Shown: positions 1 to 12,422 of the stretch, piece after piece | Layout of the letters: each line of letters opens with the position of its first letter | How positions within the stretch are numbered: the stretch's first letter is position 1 | Assembly: GCA_035771165.1 (NCBI GenBank) | Contig: JAWNZC010000225.1 | Location: 623,501-687,500, forward strand | Origin: Paragorgia papillata | Lineage: Eukaryota > Cnidaria > Anthozoa > Scleralcyonacea > Coralliidae | Reading direction: 5' to 3' | DNA: 64,000 nt | Made by a program: the position numbers and the translations under genes | Notes under the pieces: generated by a model | Told to the model about the DNA's origin: nothing | Databases searched by the model: none | The model's input: only the letters and a program-made list of their open reading frames with translations

Positions 1-639
1 AAACCTTATAATTGTTTGTAAGTGTGTAAGTTTTTACAGAAATGGAGGTGGAGAAATTCGAGATGTATGTGGTCACATACTATCATAAAAAATGTCAGAG
101 CTCATCAGCATGCCTAGGAAACACGTCAAACACCAGTAACACGTTGTTGCAGTCAGTGAATCCGACATGGACAGCTGGACCAACACACAAGTGAAGGTCC
201 AAGGGGTTTGAAATCAGAGTTTTCCTTCTCCTAGGTGGGCTGCCTTCCATGGCTGATGAACCCCACCTACCCAGAGCTGTCTGGTTTTCAGGCGCCAGAT
301 ACCCACCTGGTTAAGAGAAGCTTTTTTGATGACGATAATGGGACATTTCATGGACATAGAGCTGCCCCACTCTCTACATCATCCCAGTCATCTCCACCAT
401 TTCAGCCACTAACCCTAGCTACTTAACTCCAACTAACATACCTATACTGTATTAAGCTACATGTCACAATGCAATTCAGTTTATGTTAATAATCCCCAAT
501 ACCACATGCCACCTTCCAGGCTTCCACATGTTACAAAATTCAAAAGACTAATTAATGTTAATAACTTTTATTTTTATTATCATTCAAATTATGACCCAAA
601 AACGCCAGTAGTTTGATTAAAATAGTGTGCTGCGTAGGC
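1..639. other. No recognisable gene
   Basis: AT-rich sequence. Only short open frames without any recognisable domain are present, including a 63-codon frame at 235-426 with no homology I can name. No RNA gene or repeat structure is evident. Confidence 0.5.
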
Positions 640-740
640 AGTATTGAAACACAAATCGAAATACAGTAAGGTTGGATATACTGCCGAAACATGAAACGTA
701 GAAGTCTAATGTTTTGTGCTGGTCCTTCGTCAGAGAGTAG
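640..740 (-). repeat. Penelope-type terminal remnant
   Basis: Read on the minus strand, this stretch shares several blocks in the same order with 14675-14757 on the plus strand: a block containing TCTCTGACGAAGG, then CTACGTT, then GTTTCGGCAGTATATC, then TATTTCGAT. The CTGANGA...GAAAC-like layout is the kind found in the terminal repeats of Penelope-like elements. No reading frame survives. The family assignment is inferred; the match between the two sites is seen directly. Confidence 0.45.
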
Positions 741-1603
741 TTTCATTAGTTAAGTAAAAAAAGAACAATTAATATACTGTATTTAATTATAATTAATTAA
801 TATAAGAAAAACAATTACAAGCTCAACTCCAATCTTCGGTTACCAGAAGCAAATTTATTTATAACATGTTGAATAGCAGGCTCAATTTCTTGATGAATAT
901 GCAAGAGTGCTAAGCCATTGAGACGGTCTTCAACCATGTTACTTCTGTTGTAGGTCTTTAACCTGTGCAAAGCTGAAAAGGAACACTCACACTCACAGGA
1001 AGTGACAGAAAGTGTAGCTAAGATTCGAAGAGCTTCCTTAATGTTATTAAAGCTATCAAAATTTAAAGCCTTCAATGTGGAACCAACACTGTCAGGCCTT
1101 GAGCCCTGAAAGCTTTCCCAATACTTTTGCCACAGTTCTAGTTCTGCATCCCGTGCCAAGGGGTTTGGTACATCATCTTCATACAAATTGGCAAAGGTTT
1201 TAAACTTTTCTTTCCAAGTCTGCTGGCCAGACTGAAAATAATTTACTAAAGCAATCATTTTGGAAGGTACAATACTCAAACCATAGTAAGTGTTAACACT
1301 ATCCATGTAAAATCTTGTTTTAAGTTCAGAGTTAAGATGATCTAATACAGGAATAATAATTACTCGGTTAAAGTACTCAGGAGCATGTGAAGCTGGATGG
1401 TTATCCCTGGTAGTTTGTCTGTTAGTTGTTCTTGGCATACTCCCTACTATGTCCACTTTAGCAGCCAAGCAACAAGCAACAAGCAACAATTTTTTTCTAA
1501 AAGCATTTGGCGTCCATCTGACAGGTTGAAAAAGTATGATAATTCTTTAATTTGAGTTAAAACATCTCTTACTAGGGGAACAGAACAAGAAGAACCATAT
1601 AGC

Positions 1604-3328
1604 CACTGGAAAGGAAGAGGGCTGTGAAAGTGGGCGTGACTAAGATTTATGTTATTGTTCGCCAAATTCAGGATCACGTGACGTTGAACCTGCATGATTG
1701 AGCAATAAAAAGCAATATTTTACATTAGAGCAGCGAGGCGCGTACGGAAGAACTTTCGTTGTAGCACTTGTAGGCGATGGTTGCGATATAAATTCCACTT
1801 CATTTGGACATTATATGCATAGATGGTCCCTCATGAAAACTCCCTTTGCAAAGAATATTTAATAAAGTGCAGTAAATTCGAATAAACGATCAGTGAGAGG
1901 TAAAATAATGATACGATAGTTTTGCCAACAGTAAAACTAAACCTAAAATTCGCTTTTGTCTTAATATGAATGGTTGTGCTAAATTATGTCGTAAGTTGAG
2001 TTGCCTTCATTGAATATTAAATGCACTAAATGTCTGGTGTATTGCGCATCACTGGTTTGTTTCATAAAAACGGTGAGGACTGGCAATTGTCGTACGCGTA
2101 TCAGTTTACGTACACGTATAATTAAAGAATAACTAAAGTATTAAGAAACATTGCCATCTGACAACAAAAGTGCAAAACTCCGATGTAATAATGGCACGGA
2201 GACGACAAATGCTTTTCGACTGCGTTGTTCCTTGGTTTTGTTTTATTAATAATTTGTAGACATGCGACGATTTATGATAATTCAATTTATTCACACTATT
2301 TTTAATACTTACAATGAAAAATACAAAGTTTACATAGTGATACATAAATAAATCAGAGTTAGATATAAAACAAAATATTTTATGAAAGAATATACATATG
2401 TGAGAGTGTAATTAAAGTATAAAGCTTTCGAGTTTAATCACTGCCTATATTTACATATTAATAAGTTTGGGGATCAGCAGAGGATGAAATATTAAGATCG
2501 TGTCGATGTAACAAAATAGACATTGTATAATACGAGAATGAAATTCAGATCAACCTTGTTGACTTAATATTTTTACATTGAAACAGAAAGGGTTTTTAAA
2601 TCACTGGGAATATTTCCCCAGATTTTTGTAGCTGAGAATCTAAATGTTCGTTTACAATAATCCGGCGGGGAGAAAATAGTTTGCGCTCACAATGCCAGAG
2701 TGTGAATTATTTGAGTGAGCCATGCATGAGTTAGCGCTTGGTACGATTGTGTAATATTGAAGGGATGATCATTTTAATGCCACGATCAAGTCCATCATGA
2801 AACCGAACGTCGATCATCTACACAACGATGCACCACCATATATATTTGTTTACGTCTTATTTGAGAAATGCGCAACTTAAAAACGCTCAAGGTCCTGTTA
2901 AAACCAATCCAATGTTTTTATGTGATTTCTTTGCACACACAATCATATTATTGAATAAACTAATATCTAAAATTAACACAGAATAAATGTAAAATATAAA
3001 ATTTGTCATAAAAATGACTGACTACAGTATACAGCACTGTCGCTGTCTTAAGTTCGTAGGTCGTCAAAAACCGAATTTTATTAATGAAATACAAGGGTAC
3101 TCCTTTGGACTTGTAAATATCATGTTTCTTGTGGATTCTCAGAAGTCACCATAACCGACATCGTGCCATTTAACGAAGAACAAGGTATAATCTAATGTAA
3201 GCCATATGAAAGAACACACTGGTCATGCCGGTTCAAGATCACGTGACGCTCAGGCAAGCAATTTTCAACATCAAACCGGAAGTTATATTGTTTCCGAGCG
3301 GAGTTTCACAGCCCTGTCCTTTCCAGTG
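1604..3328. mobile_element. 1.7-kb non-coding TIR element inserted in the hAT gene
   Basis: The ends form inverted repeats. The left end starts CACTGGAAAGGAAGAGGG at 1604; the reverse complement of the right end starts CACTGGAAAGGACAGGG, and both continue GGCTGTGAAA. Further in, both sides carry GATCACGTGACG (about 1673 and 3238). It splits the hAT core exactly where the protein similarity breaks off, and about five residues of the expected frame are missing at the join. No transposase is inside and no clear target duplication is visible, so the superfamily is undetermined. Confidence 0.65.
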
Positions 3329-4496
3329 AGAATTGAAAAGTAATGAAATTGCTTTCTTGTTAAGGCGTAGTATTTGTGCTGAGAGACCATTGATGTGACC
3401 AGCAACAGCTCCAGTTCCATCATACCCTTGTCCCCTACAATTGTCAATACTCAGAGAGAGATCCGTCAAGGCTTTCAAAATAAGTGTTGCAAGATCTGCA
3501 CCTGATAAACCCCATTTACAATGCAGAAATCTTACAAAATCGTCCCTAATATTTTGGTTGTCATCAACAAAACGTAAAACAAGGGATAATTGTTCTTTAT
3601 TTGAACAATCGGCCGCTTCATCAGCAATAATAGAAACAAATTTGTTACATTTCATTTGTTACAATCTCCTCAGTGATAACCTGCCCACAACATTTTATTA
3701 ATTCATTCTGGATGTTTTTAGAAATGTAAGTTGCATTTTTGGGTGCAGTTTTCAAATGATGCTCACAGTCAATATCACCTCCTCGAATCCTATAATTTAA
3801 AAGTTCAATAAAATTGCCTACACCTCCCTGAGAAAAACATCCAACCTCAGCATATTTGGAATCATCTCGATGGCCTCGCAAAGATATACCAAGACGACCA
3901 CACAGTTTAATTGTACCAACAATTGGAACAAGCTTCTTCCTGTTTTCAGAAATTTTTCTCTTTGCATGTGCGACAACTAGTACTTCAATTGGTTGGATTT
4001 TCCCGACATTAATTTGCCCAATAACAGCTGTAAATAGTGTGGATGTACTTTCATGTAAACCTGACCTACATGTGTTATTTCCAAGACCAATATGACGTTT
4101 AAAACAGGAGGTTGCATCATTCCAGTGAGAAAAAGGCTCTGAAAATAACTTTTTGGTTTTTAGAAGTCTTTGTTGGAAACTGATCTCCAAACAAGACACA
4201 AGAAAGACAAAATGCACCATTTAAACTAGGAGAATAACACAACCAAGAGTAACTATCAAACCATTTAAGAAGAAAAGACCTATTATTTGTTTTTGGAAAA
4301 CGATAAGACTTATCAGGCTTAAAAACATTTTTGATTAAGTCTACTATTTGAGAATGGTTCATATGTTTGTCTTTCTCTCTATAATATGCAACATATTCAT
4401 TTCTTCCTGGAATCACAGCAGGCTTAAGAGGTGTAACTATTTTACTTTTATTTGGATTAATTACTAGAACCTGTTTGAATAGTATCAATAACAGGT

Positions 4497-4690
4497 TGAT
4501 TGGCACTAACCGGTTGACTAGCAATAACTGGCTGACCAGGAGTAAAACGTTGAGTAAGAGTCAAAGGATGAGAACATGTAGTAGTAACAGCTGGAATTGA
4601 TTGACTAGAAGTAATTGGTTGGCCAGCAGTAATTGGTTGACCAGCAGTGACAGTAACTAGTTGACTACATGTTATAGTAGTGGTAACAGG
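4497..4690 (-). repeat. Degenerate repeat in hAT linker
   Basis: About six copies of a loose ~21-24-bp motif around TGACCAGCAGTAATTGGT, read as Gly-Gln-Pro-Val/Ile-Thr-type peptide repeats on the minus strand. They lie between the OTU-like remnant and the TTF zinc finger, so they probably encode a flexible linker of the hAT protein. Confidence 0.45.
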
Positions 4691-4728
4691 CTTAGGTAAA
4701 AAAAACCCAGAAATTTTAGAAGTAGTCT

Positions 4729-5330
4729 TTAATAATGAGTTCGCTTCAAAATTTTCTTGGAAGCTGGTTGTGGTAGTCTCCTTTTCCCTCTTATCTTCCC
4801 AAAGATGATAGGAACAAAATGATTTGGCTTAAATATTTGACTGGGAGGGGCTGAATCATAACAACAATAAAATATATGTAAATCATCAGATTTACATTTT
4901 AAAGGAAGACGAGGGTTCACCCTTTAGTTAAATAGTATTTTAAATCTATGTTCTCCACAATCTGGATACATTACTGAAATGTTTCTGTTTGTAACAGAAG
5001 AGAGAACCAGTATGCAAAGAAAACTTGCATATGTCTTATCCTTACAATTCAAAATGCCTCTCTTAACAAGTTGCTCCCCAGACAAACCAGAATCTAAACT
5101 CTCAAATGAGACAGACATTGGCAAAATATTTTTAAAACTAGTGAATACTTTATATTTGTGTTTAGCAAAGATAGAAGAAAAAGATAGATGCATGGCTGCT
5201 ATAGAAATTGGCATTTAAAATTAGCTCAATAGATACAATAACCCTAAGTGACTGAACAAGAGTATTGTCTCCTACCAGTAACAAGGACGCAGAACTATAC
5301 AAACAATTCCCAGATGTAAATAAGAGTAGA
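4729..5330 (-). pseudogene. OTU-like cysteine protease remnant upstream of hAT core
   Basis: Several minus-strand frames together resemble an OTU-family (deubiquitinase-like) fold. The catalytic-cysteine block reads SGNCLYSSASLL, with the Cys codon at 5303-5305; the usual Asp before Gly is replaced by Ser. A LRVIVSIELILNANFYSSH block follows, then LVLSSVTNRNISVMYPD, then the catalytic-histidine block KPNHFVPI in the 4729-4920 frame. OTU enzymes hydrolyse ubiquitin isopeptide bonds. Frames change at least twice, so the copy is dead. Position and order match the better-preserved OTU region at 10360-10929. Confidence 0.65.
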
Positions 5331-5459
5331 CAACTACGTCAGAAATTGGCAATCATAAGCCCAACTGCCCAAGTAGAAGTCTATACTATGTTATCATTTT
5401 GTTTTAAAATATCTCCACCTAAGCACAAGCTTTCAAACGCAGACTTATTGTAGATTAGA

Positions 5460-6110
5460 ACGACGATAAATATGGAGAATAATGAAACATGTTACAAGAT
5501 ATTTCACAAACCTCAAGCTGTATTTTAAAAGCGCAATATTTATGAAACAGCCTCGGCCTGCCAGCTCTTGTAATTTCGTTCGATAAACTTTTATAGCATA
5601 ATATACATATATAATTTATAAAATTTCCGCGCTTCTAGTCCAGTAATGAACGTCAAGAAAGCAACACATTTCTATTGTGTCGAAACACGCTCATGAACGC
5701 CAATGAATTATATAAGAAAATCAGAAATAAGCTTACCTTAGGGCGATAGAAGGCATGTTCTTGTCAGCTTTCACGTGTAGCGATTAAGATTAACTTGTAT
5801 TATAAAAAGTTTGGTAATAAATATTGTCAACAACGAAAACTGTTTATGTTACTGTAGATTATTTAATACTCAATATACAGGTCAACATACCTGTATATGC
5901 ACATGTGAAAAGTTACCTGATATCCCAACTACTGCAATGAAAAGCTTGTATGCAAAGTAGTTGCCTTATTAATTCGTTTTTCGTGTACAAGACTTATTAG
6001 GCACCTCTTTGTCATGTGACATCATATATCCCTCCTGTTGAACCATTTCGACGAACTGTTCAAGTCAGGTGCCAAATTAATTTATCACTAAACACTGAAA
6101 CCATCATGAG
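5460..6110. other. No recognisable gene
   Basis: AT-rich DNA between the first hAT copy and the 51-bp satellite. I see no domain, TIR or RNA gene here, and no left-hand terminus for the second hAT element. Confidence 0.4.
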
Positions 6111-6114
6111 ACTG

Positions 6115-7676
6115 GCACGATCATGGTAGTTAGGAAAAAGAAACGTTCATTTCCAAATCGTCTTGAAACAGCAGCACGACGAAAGTTAGGAAATATGTTC
6201 AATTCAAAGTCATCTTGAAACAGCAGCATCAGAGGTGCATTTAGGTAGGGGAAATGTTCAGTTTCGCGCTATAGTGCATTAGCAGAATTGGAATTGGAAT
6301 GTTCTGTTCTATAAATTATCTCTGAACAACAGCACGATGAAAGTTAGGAAAAATGTTTAATCAAATCGCCTTGAAACAGCAGCATGATGAAAGTTAGGAA
6401 AAATGTTTAATTCAAATCATCTTGAAACAGCAGCATGATGAAAGTTAGGAAAAGTGTTTAATTCAAATCATATTGAAACAGCGGCATGATGAAAGTTAGG
6501 AAAAATGTTTAATTCAAATCGTCTTGAAACAGCAGCACGATGAAAGTTAGGGAAAATGTTGAATTCAAATCATCTTGAAACAGCAGCATGATGAAAGTTA
6601 GGAAAAATGTTTAATTCAAATCGTCTTGAAACAGCAGCACGATGAAAGTTAGGAAAAATGTTTAATTCAAATTGCCTTGAAACAGCAGCACGATGAAAGT
6701 AAGGAAAAATGTTTAATTCAAATCGTCTTGAAACAGCGGCATGATAAAAGTTAGGAAAAATGTTTAATTCAAATCGTCTTGAAACAGCGGCATGATGAAA
6801 GTTAGGAAAAATGTTTAATTCAAATCGTCTTGAAACAGCGGCATGATGAAAGTTAGGAAAAATGTTTAATTCAAATCGTCTTGAAACAGCGGCATGATGA
6901 AAGCTAGGAAAAATGTTTAATTCAAATTAGGAAAAATGTTTAATTCAAATCGTCTTGAAACAGCAGCACAATGAAAGTTAGGAAAAATGTTTGATTCAAA
7001 TCGTCTTGAAACAGCAGCACGATGAAAGTTAGGAAAAATGTTTAATTCAAATTAGGAAAAATGTTTAATTCAAATCGTCTTGAAACAGCGGCACGATGAA
7101 AGTTAGGAAAAATGTTTAATTCAAATTAGGAAAAATGTTTAATTCAAATCGTCTTGAAACAGCAGCACGATGAAAGTTAGGAAAAATGTTTAATTCAAAT
7201 CACCTTGAAACAGCAGCACGATGAAAGTAAGGAAAAATGTTTAATTCAAATCGTCTTGAAACAGCAGCACGATGAAAGTTAGGAAAAATGTTTAATTCAA
7301 ATCGCCTTGAAACAGCAGCACGATGAAAGTAAGGAAAAATGTTTAATTCAAATCGTCTTGAAACAGCAGCACCATGAAAGTTAGGAAAAATGTTTAATTC
7401 AAATCGTCTTGAAACAGCAGCATGATGAAAGTTAGGAAAAATGTTTAATTCAAATCGTCTTGAAACAGCAGCACGATGAAAGTTAGGAAAAATGTTTAAT
7501 TCAAATCGTCTTGAAACAGCGGCACGATGAAAGTTAGGAAAAATGTTTAATTCAAATTAGGAAAAATGTTTAATTCAAATCGTCTTGAAACAGCAGCACG
7601 ATGAAAGTTAGGAAAAATGTTTAATTAAAATCGCCTTGAAATAGCAGCATGATGAAAGTTAGGAAAAATGTTTAGT
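6115..7676. repeat. 51-bp satellite array
   Basis: About 30 tandem copies of a 51-bp unit with the core CTTGAAACAGCAGCACGATG and GGAAAAATGTTTAATTC. Variation includes cac/cat, gca/gcg and guc/gcc changes, plus several partial half-units in which AATTAGGAAAAATG is duplicated (for example near 6920, 7055, 7120 and 7555). The first units (6115-6360) are the most diverged. The array ends about 50 bp from the hAT stop codon at 7726, so it may lie within the 3' part of that element. Confidence 0.9.
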
Positions 7677-7725
7677 TATTGCAGTACAGTGTTTTCCAAT
7701 CATCTAAAAAGCAATAGAATAGTAT

Positions 7726-10700
7726 CTATTTATCAATCGAAATGTCAGTCAAGGTCATTCTTCTTGGATGTTTAGCTGCGAACGTGTCGATGACCTTATC
7801 CGTCTCAGGTCGGAGTTTCCTGTGAACACTAAGTAGTGCAAGACCTTTCAAGCGATTTTCATTCATCACACTGCGTAAATACGTTTTAAGACGACGCAAA
7901 CTGGAAATGGACCTTTCACACGTGCATGTTGTGACAGGAATTGTTGTGAAAATTTGAAATGCTCTGTAGATGTTGGGAAAGGTGTATTGGTCAATGTATG
8001 GTAAAACTTCAGCAAGCTGAGCTGGTAAACTACCTTCAGCTAAGTGCAACATCTCACTCCACGTTTCCAGTTCATTTTCGATTTGACGAGGAAGGTCATC
8101 TCTGTACATGTCAAGAAACTTGGTGAAACGGATTTTCCAATCGGGATAAGTCAACACATTCTTTGGTAATCCATAGAGAGCATCCATGACATCTAAGTTA
8201 GTTTCGGAAAAGCGGGTTTGAATTTGCGTTAATAGATGGTCAAGGAATGGAATGGATACAACACGACGATAATATTCAGGAACCGATTCAGACGGTACAT
8301 TTGCTCGGTGTTTCTGCCTGCCCATTGTCCTTGGTTTTCCCGGTACTGTACCAACACTTTGAGCAAAGGGTTTCCGCTTCTTGGAACCACAAATCATGCC
8401 TTTCCTTTACACTGGAACGAAACTTCTCCAGCATGACATACAGCAGGGACACTTTTTCCCGTGCATACCCAGCATCAATTGCAGAATGTTGTAGCTGCAA
8501 GGTGAGTGGTCGGGTTACTTCAAGGCATCTTGAAACGACAACTAGGGTGATAATAAATTGAAACGAAACAATACTGTGGTACAAGCCGCTCGCTCTCTGG
8601 GTAGACTCGATATTCCAAGAGTGATCTTCGTTGTCTCGAATCTCCTCCAGACATCGAACGGTGGCAGTGAATAACTCGACGAAAACGGATAAAGCATTAA
8701 GTCTGGCAACCCATCTCGTTTTACAGGCGTCGATAAGACGAGAGTGATGAGCTTTTGGATACATCTCCCTTATTATCTTCTCTAACAAGGCGAAGCGTTT
8801 CGGCGAAAATTTGAAGAATTCCGAAGTTACTCGACAAGTGTCCATCATATTTCTTATTAGCTGCTCTTTACAACACGTTGCCACACAGAGATTCAAGACA
8901 TGCGAGTTGCAGTGGACGTATATAGCCTTATTTTGAATAGCGTGAATTCGAGATGCAGCTCCAGAAAGGCTACCAGCCATGTTTCCCGCTCCATCGTATC
9001 CCTGTCCACGACAATTTTCGATGGATAGGCCAAGATTACCAAGAGAATTCAAAATGGTAGTGGATATTGCTTCTCCCGTCATACCAAGCGAACATGGCAC
9101 AAAACCGAGGAACTCCTCTCGAATACAACGCTCCTTGTCGACAAAACGAACCACAAGTGACATCTGCTCTATATTGGCACAATCGGTTGCTTCATCAGCA
9201 AGAATTGAAAAAAATTTTGCTTCATGGACCTCACTCAAAATTCTCTCCGATATTAATTCACCACAAACTTCAATTATCTGGTTTTGTGTAGTTTTGGATC
9301 TGTAGGTCGCATTTTTAGGAGTAGAGTTGAGAAACTCGTGCTCTGAGATACCTGCACATCTAGCTCCATACTTTAGAAGTTCAACAAGATTGCCAGGGTT
9401 GTTATCTTCGGACTCTTGGTCTTTTGAGTCATCTCGGTGGCCTCGTAGTGGTAAGGTTTGCCTGCCTAACTATATCACACCTTCTATGATCGGCTTCAGC
9501 TACTTTCTGTTTTCCTCAATTTGCTTACGTCTTAATTCATCAAGCTGTGCATCAATTTGCGTCGACCTTTGCTCCATAGACGTCTTGAATAAAGATGCAC
9601 GTAGAGTTGCAGTTTTATGAATTGGCGACTTTCCTGAGTGATCACGGAATCTAGATGCTGCGACACTCCAGGAATTCAGGGGGGTTTTAAAAAGTCTTTG
9701 CAGTTTGCTGCCATTATGGGTGCTTTCGCCTCCAAACAAAACACAATTAACACAGAATACCCCATCACACGTCTTTGAATATGCCAACCACGGGAACTGT
9801 TTCAACCATTGATAATGAAATTTTCTATTATCTGCGTTCGCAGGAAAGATATGCTCCGGTTCGGGTTGCCAAACATTGCATAGAAGATGGTATTTTTCTT
9901 GGTCAGTTAGTGGAGAAGGTGGATTAACAAAATTACTAATGTCATTAGGAAAGGCAACTGTATCACTAGGTGCAGTGGTCTGAGATGTTGGAGTGGCTGA
10001 TGGACAACTTAAAGGCTTCCGTTTTGTTGCTGGTTCACTCTGTGGAGGCGTCTGGTCATCTTGGCCAACATGTTTCCTTTTTCTGAACAATAGCTTGTCA
10101 AGAACTACTTGTTTTAATTGGGTTGGCCCACTAGAGCAACCGACTGCTTTTGATGAAGTTACAGGTACTTCACGATGAGACATACTGCTAGAATGAGAAG
10201 TGGATGACTTGAGTATATTGGTGGCCAAATTGAAGGAATTACTCGAACTTTCTTCAGCATCTTCATTGATGATAAATTCAAAACTGACATGAGGAAATAA
10301 TGGTTTCATGAAAAAGTGTTCCGGACTTAAAGGAAGGGTGGCATTTTTTTTCGGCTGACAAAGAGCAACGTAATGGTTTTTCACTTCAGGAATTGCTGTT
10401 GTTTCAAGGTACCCTATGGGCATCACAGCACATCGGAAAAGATGTATTCTCTCACCAATATTCCCTGCTGCTTCTCTTGGGAAAATGGTGCAATTGAAGA
10501 AAAGGGCAAGAGAATCCACTTCTTCTACAATATCAGCGTCACTGGATTCTTCCTGAATATCTACTTCAGTAGTTGGAATCGGATAGTATGATTCAATGGG
10601 AAGTTGAAGCACACTCGACAGTGGAAGCATGCATAAAATATTGGTGGCTGTGAGCATTGTTGTAAGCTTCTGCAAAGACAGCCTTTGAAGGGTCATCCTT

Positions 10701-11812
10701 TGTCAATGAATTTAATGCAAAATCTGACGAGCACATAGCAAAAGCATTCCCCCTACAACTAAATGCACCGTTATTATGTTGCTGGGCAACCAAAGGGTGA
10801 GAAGAGTAATATTGAGCATTTCTGTAAAGCTCAATACTGGTTAGGCACCGGAGGTAAACCGCCATGGTCTCACCACCACACAATGCAATAGAACATGCAT
10901 TATAGAGACAATTGCCATCTCCTGTCGTTCTAAAGGTAATCAAGAGATAAAACAAAGCACATAAGGCTGTCTGCTGTATACGCAAACAGCGTTCACACAT
11001 GCGCAGTCATTCAGTGTAGAGATAGGAGCACAAGGTTTCTTGTGCTTCTTTGGAGGTACTACCCAAGTGATTTATGTAATAATTAAAGCATATTATTAAT
11101 AAGAAATTCTCCAATAAATATTTAATAATTAAACACTTGTGCTTCTTTCTCACCACCAATCCTCAGTCCAGTTAGTAAGAGTACGACTATTAACTTGTCT
11201 TAGTTTTGCTAGGCTAAGTAAATAAAGGCACGCTATCATACTTTATAAATTAATTAGGCTATAATAAGCCCAGACATCTACTTTAAATAATAGTTATATT
11301 CCCATTCTAAATGCATGGGTTATCTGGACATTGATGATATTTAAAATTAACAACAACATTTAATTAATACAACTAAATTAATGATATTTTCAAAAGCATA
11401 TCAGAACAGCAACTGTCACTCAGACTTGGCTTTACGCCGACTCGAGTAAGTCTTCATGTTAATGTAAATCATTCAATACACACAAGTCAAGGACAGTGAG
11501 TTTCAGTCACTCTCATTAGCATACTCCAAATTTAGTGCATAATATTAGTAGCTAAAATATTTATTATTCATGAACTTACCTCACTTGGTGCTGATTTGAA
11601 GAGCGCGATTCCTGGCTGCGAGGGAACTGTAGCTTCGCAAAATTAGATACAGCAACACGCATATTTGTACCCATTTTCTTTGCAAATTCGTCTGTAAGAC
11701 ACTTCTCACAATAACGCTTAAGAGGGAGTAATCTATTCGCCTTTTCCTGCGGAGAATAACTTCCATTATCCAAGACAGACAACAACTGCTGTAGAACACT
11801 GTTGGACGCCAT
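7726..11812 (-). pseudogene. OTU-hAT fusion transposase, near-complete gene with two exons
   Basis: Exon 1 is 11580-11812, starts MASNSVLQQLL, and ends at a GTAAGT donor (11574-11579). Exon 2 starts at 10929 after a pyrimidine-rich TTACCTTTAG acceptor, and the codon split across the junction stays in frame into RTTGDGNCLYNAC. Exon 2 then encodes an OTU-like domain, an acidic/Ser-rich linker, a TTF zinc finger (about 9640-9830, WLAYSKTCDGVFCVNCVLFG), the hAT core with DUF4371 (8288-9460, SILADEATDCAN, CRGQGYDGAGNMAG) and the dimerisation region (7726-8300, TTCTCERSISSLRRLK). Defects: a frameshift near 10635, in-frame stops at about 9499 and 9473, and a frameshift near 8365. This few lesions suggests recent loss of activity. 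Host-domesticated function is not excluded but the breaks argue against it. Confidence 0.85.
10360..10929 (-). pseudogene. OTU-like protease domain of the hAT fusion
   Basis: The catalytic-cysteine motif GDGNCLYNAC has its Cys codon at 10908-10910. A helix LRCLTSIELYRNAQYYSSHP follows, then LPLSSVLQLPIESYYP, then NHYVALCQPK with the putative catalytic His codon at 10373-10375. This Cys...His layout is that of OTU deubiquitinase-like proteases. The domain is joined to the first exon by splicing and to the hAT core by the same frame after one frameshift near 10635. Whether it cleaves ubiquitin, or helps the transposase escape ubiquitin-dependent control, is inference. Confidence 0.7.
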
Positions 11813-11819
11813 GGTGAAC

Positions 11820-12422
11820 AGAGACTAGTCAGTTAGAGGCACTCACCGCTCGTAAACATAAAAATAAATCACATCATGCCGTAATCATATTTAGATCGTC
11901 GGAGACTGCTCCGATACAGTCAACTGTATCGGAAGTGTGGAAACTGCAGCAAAACGTGACCAAAATCAAGCATTTTGATTGGTTTGATACAGTCAACTGT
12001 ATCAGATACAGTCGCTACAGTTACTATATTTAGCACAACTGTATCAATCGTAACCTCATCGGTAACACATCGCCATTGAAGGATCGAGACGAGAGCGCCT
12101 TTTGCGCGATGCTTCACTGGCAAGGAAACGCAGGCTGGTGGGGATGCGCTTACGGGAAATTTTTGCGGGCTACCGATAATTTCCTGCAGAAAAGTGAGTT
12201 TGTCTCGCTGGTCGTAGAACAGAACTGATTTTGATTAAAAAATTGCGTACATTAACATCAAATAATTTGAAAATGATGTTGCTGAACTGCTGAAAAAGCT
12301 ACTTGTGAAATGTAATTATTCGAATTTTAATTAATTTTAATTTATTTTAATTTAATTAAATTATTAAGTGAAAATCTGACTGTATCATACGATACAGTTG
12401 ATACAGTCTAGATCCGCCCCTG
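11820..12422 (-). mobile_element. 5' terminal region of the hAT element with TIR
   Basis: On the minus strand the element begins CAGGGGCGGATCTAGACTG at 12422, a typical hAT terminal sequence. Subterminal palindromic repeats around GATACAGTCAACTGTATC recur near 11912, 11988 and 12000, and GATACAG again near 12390. The terminus abuts LINE coding sequence (AKLWNT) at 12423, and GAGTGTTC would be the 8-bp target. I could not find the matching left end or second target copy. Confidence 0.65.

Larger units (their letters stand above)
815..5330 (-). pseudogene. hAT transposase (ZMYM1/TTF type) with OTU-like N-terminus, broken copy
   Basis: Remains of a hAT transposase gene read from about 5330 down to 815. 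In order: an OTU-like protease remnant (about 5330-4729), a TTF-type zinc finger (4117-4524, with FCLSCVLFG), the DUF4371 core (3239-4220, with SIIADEAADCSN and CRGQGYDGTGAVAGH), and the C-terminal hAT dimerisation region (815-1489, with TSCECECSFSALHRLK). hAT transposases cut and paste DNA in the nucleus. Damage: frameshifts near 4140 and 3650, a TIR element inserted at 1604-3328, and an internal loss of about 180 residues near 1490 compared with the related copy at 7726-11812. It cannot encode a working protein. Confidence 0.8.

Noticed and set aside
6115..7676. CRISPR-like array
   Set aside because: Units are directly contiguous without unique spacers; it is a satellite in a eukaryotic setting.
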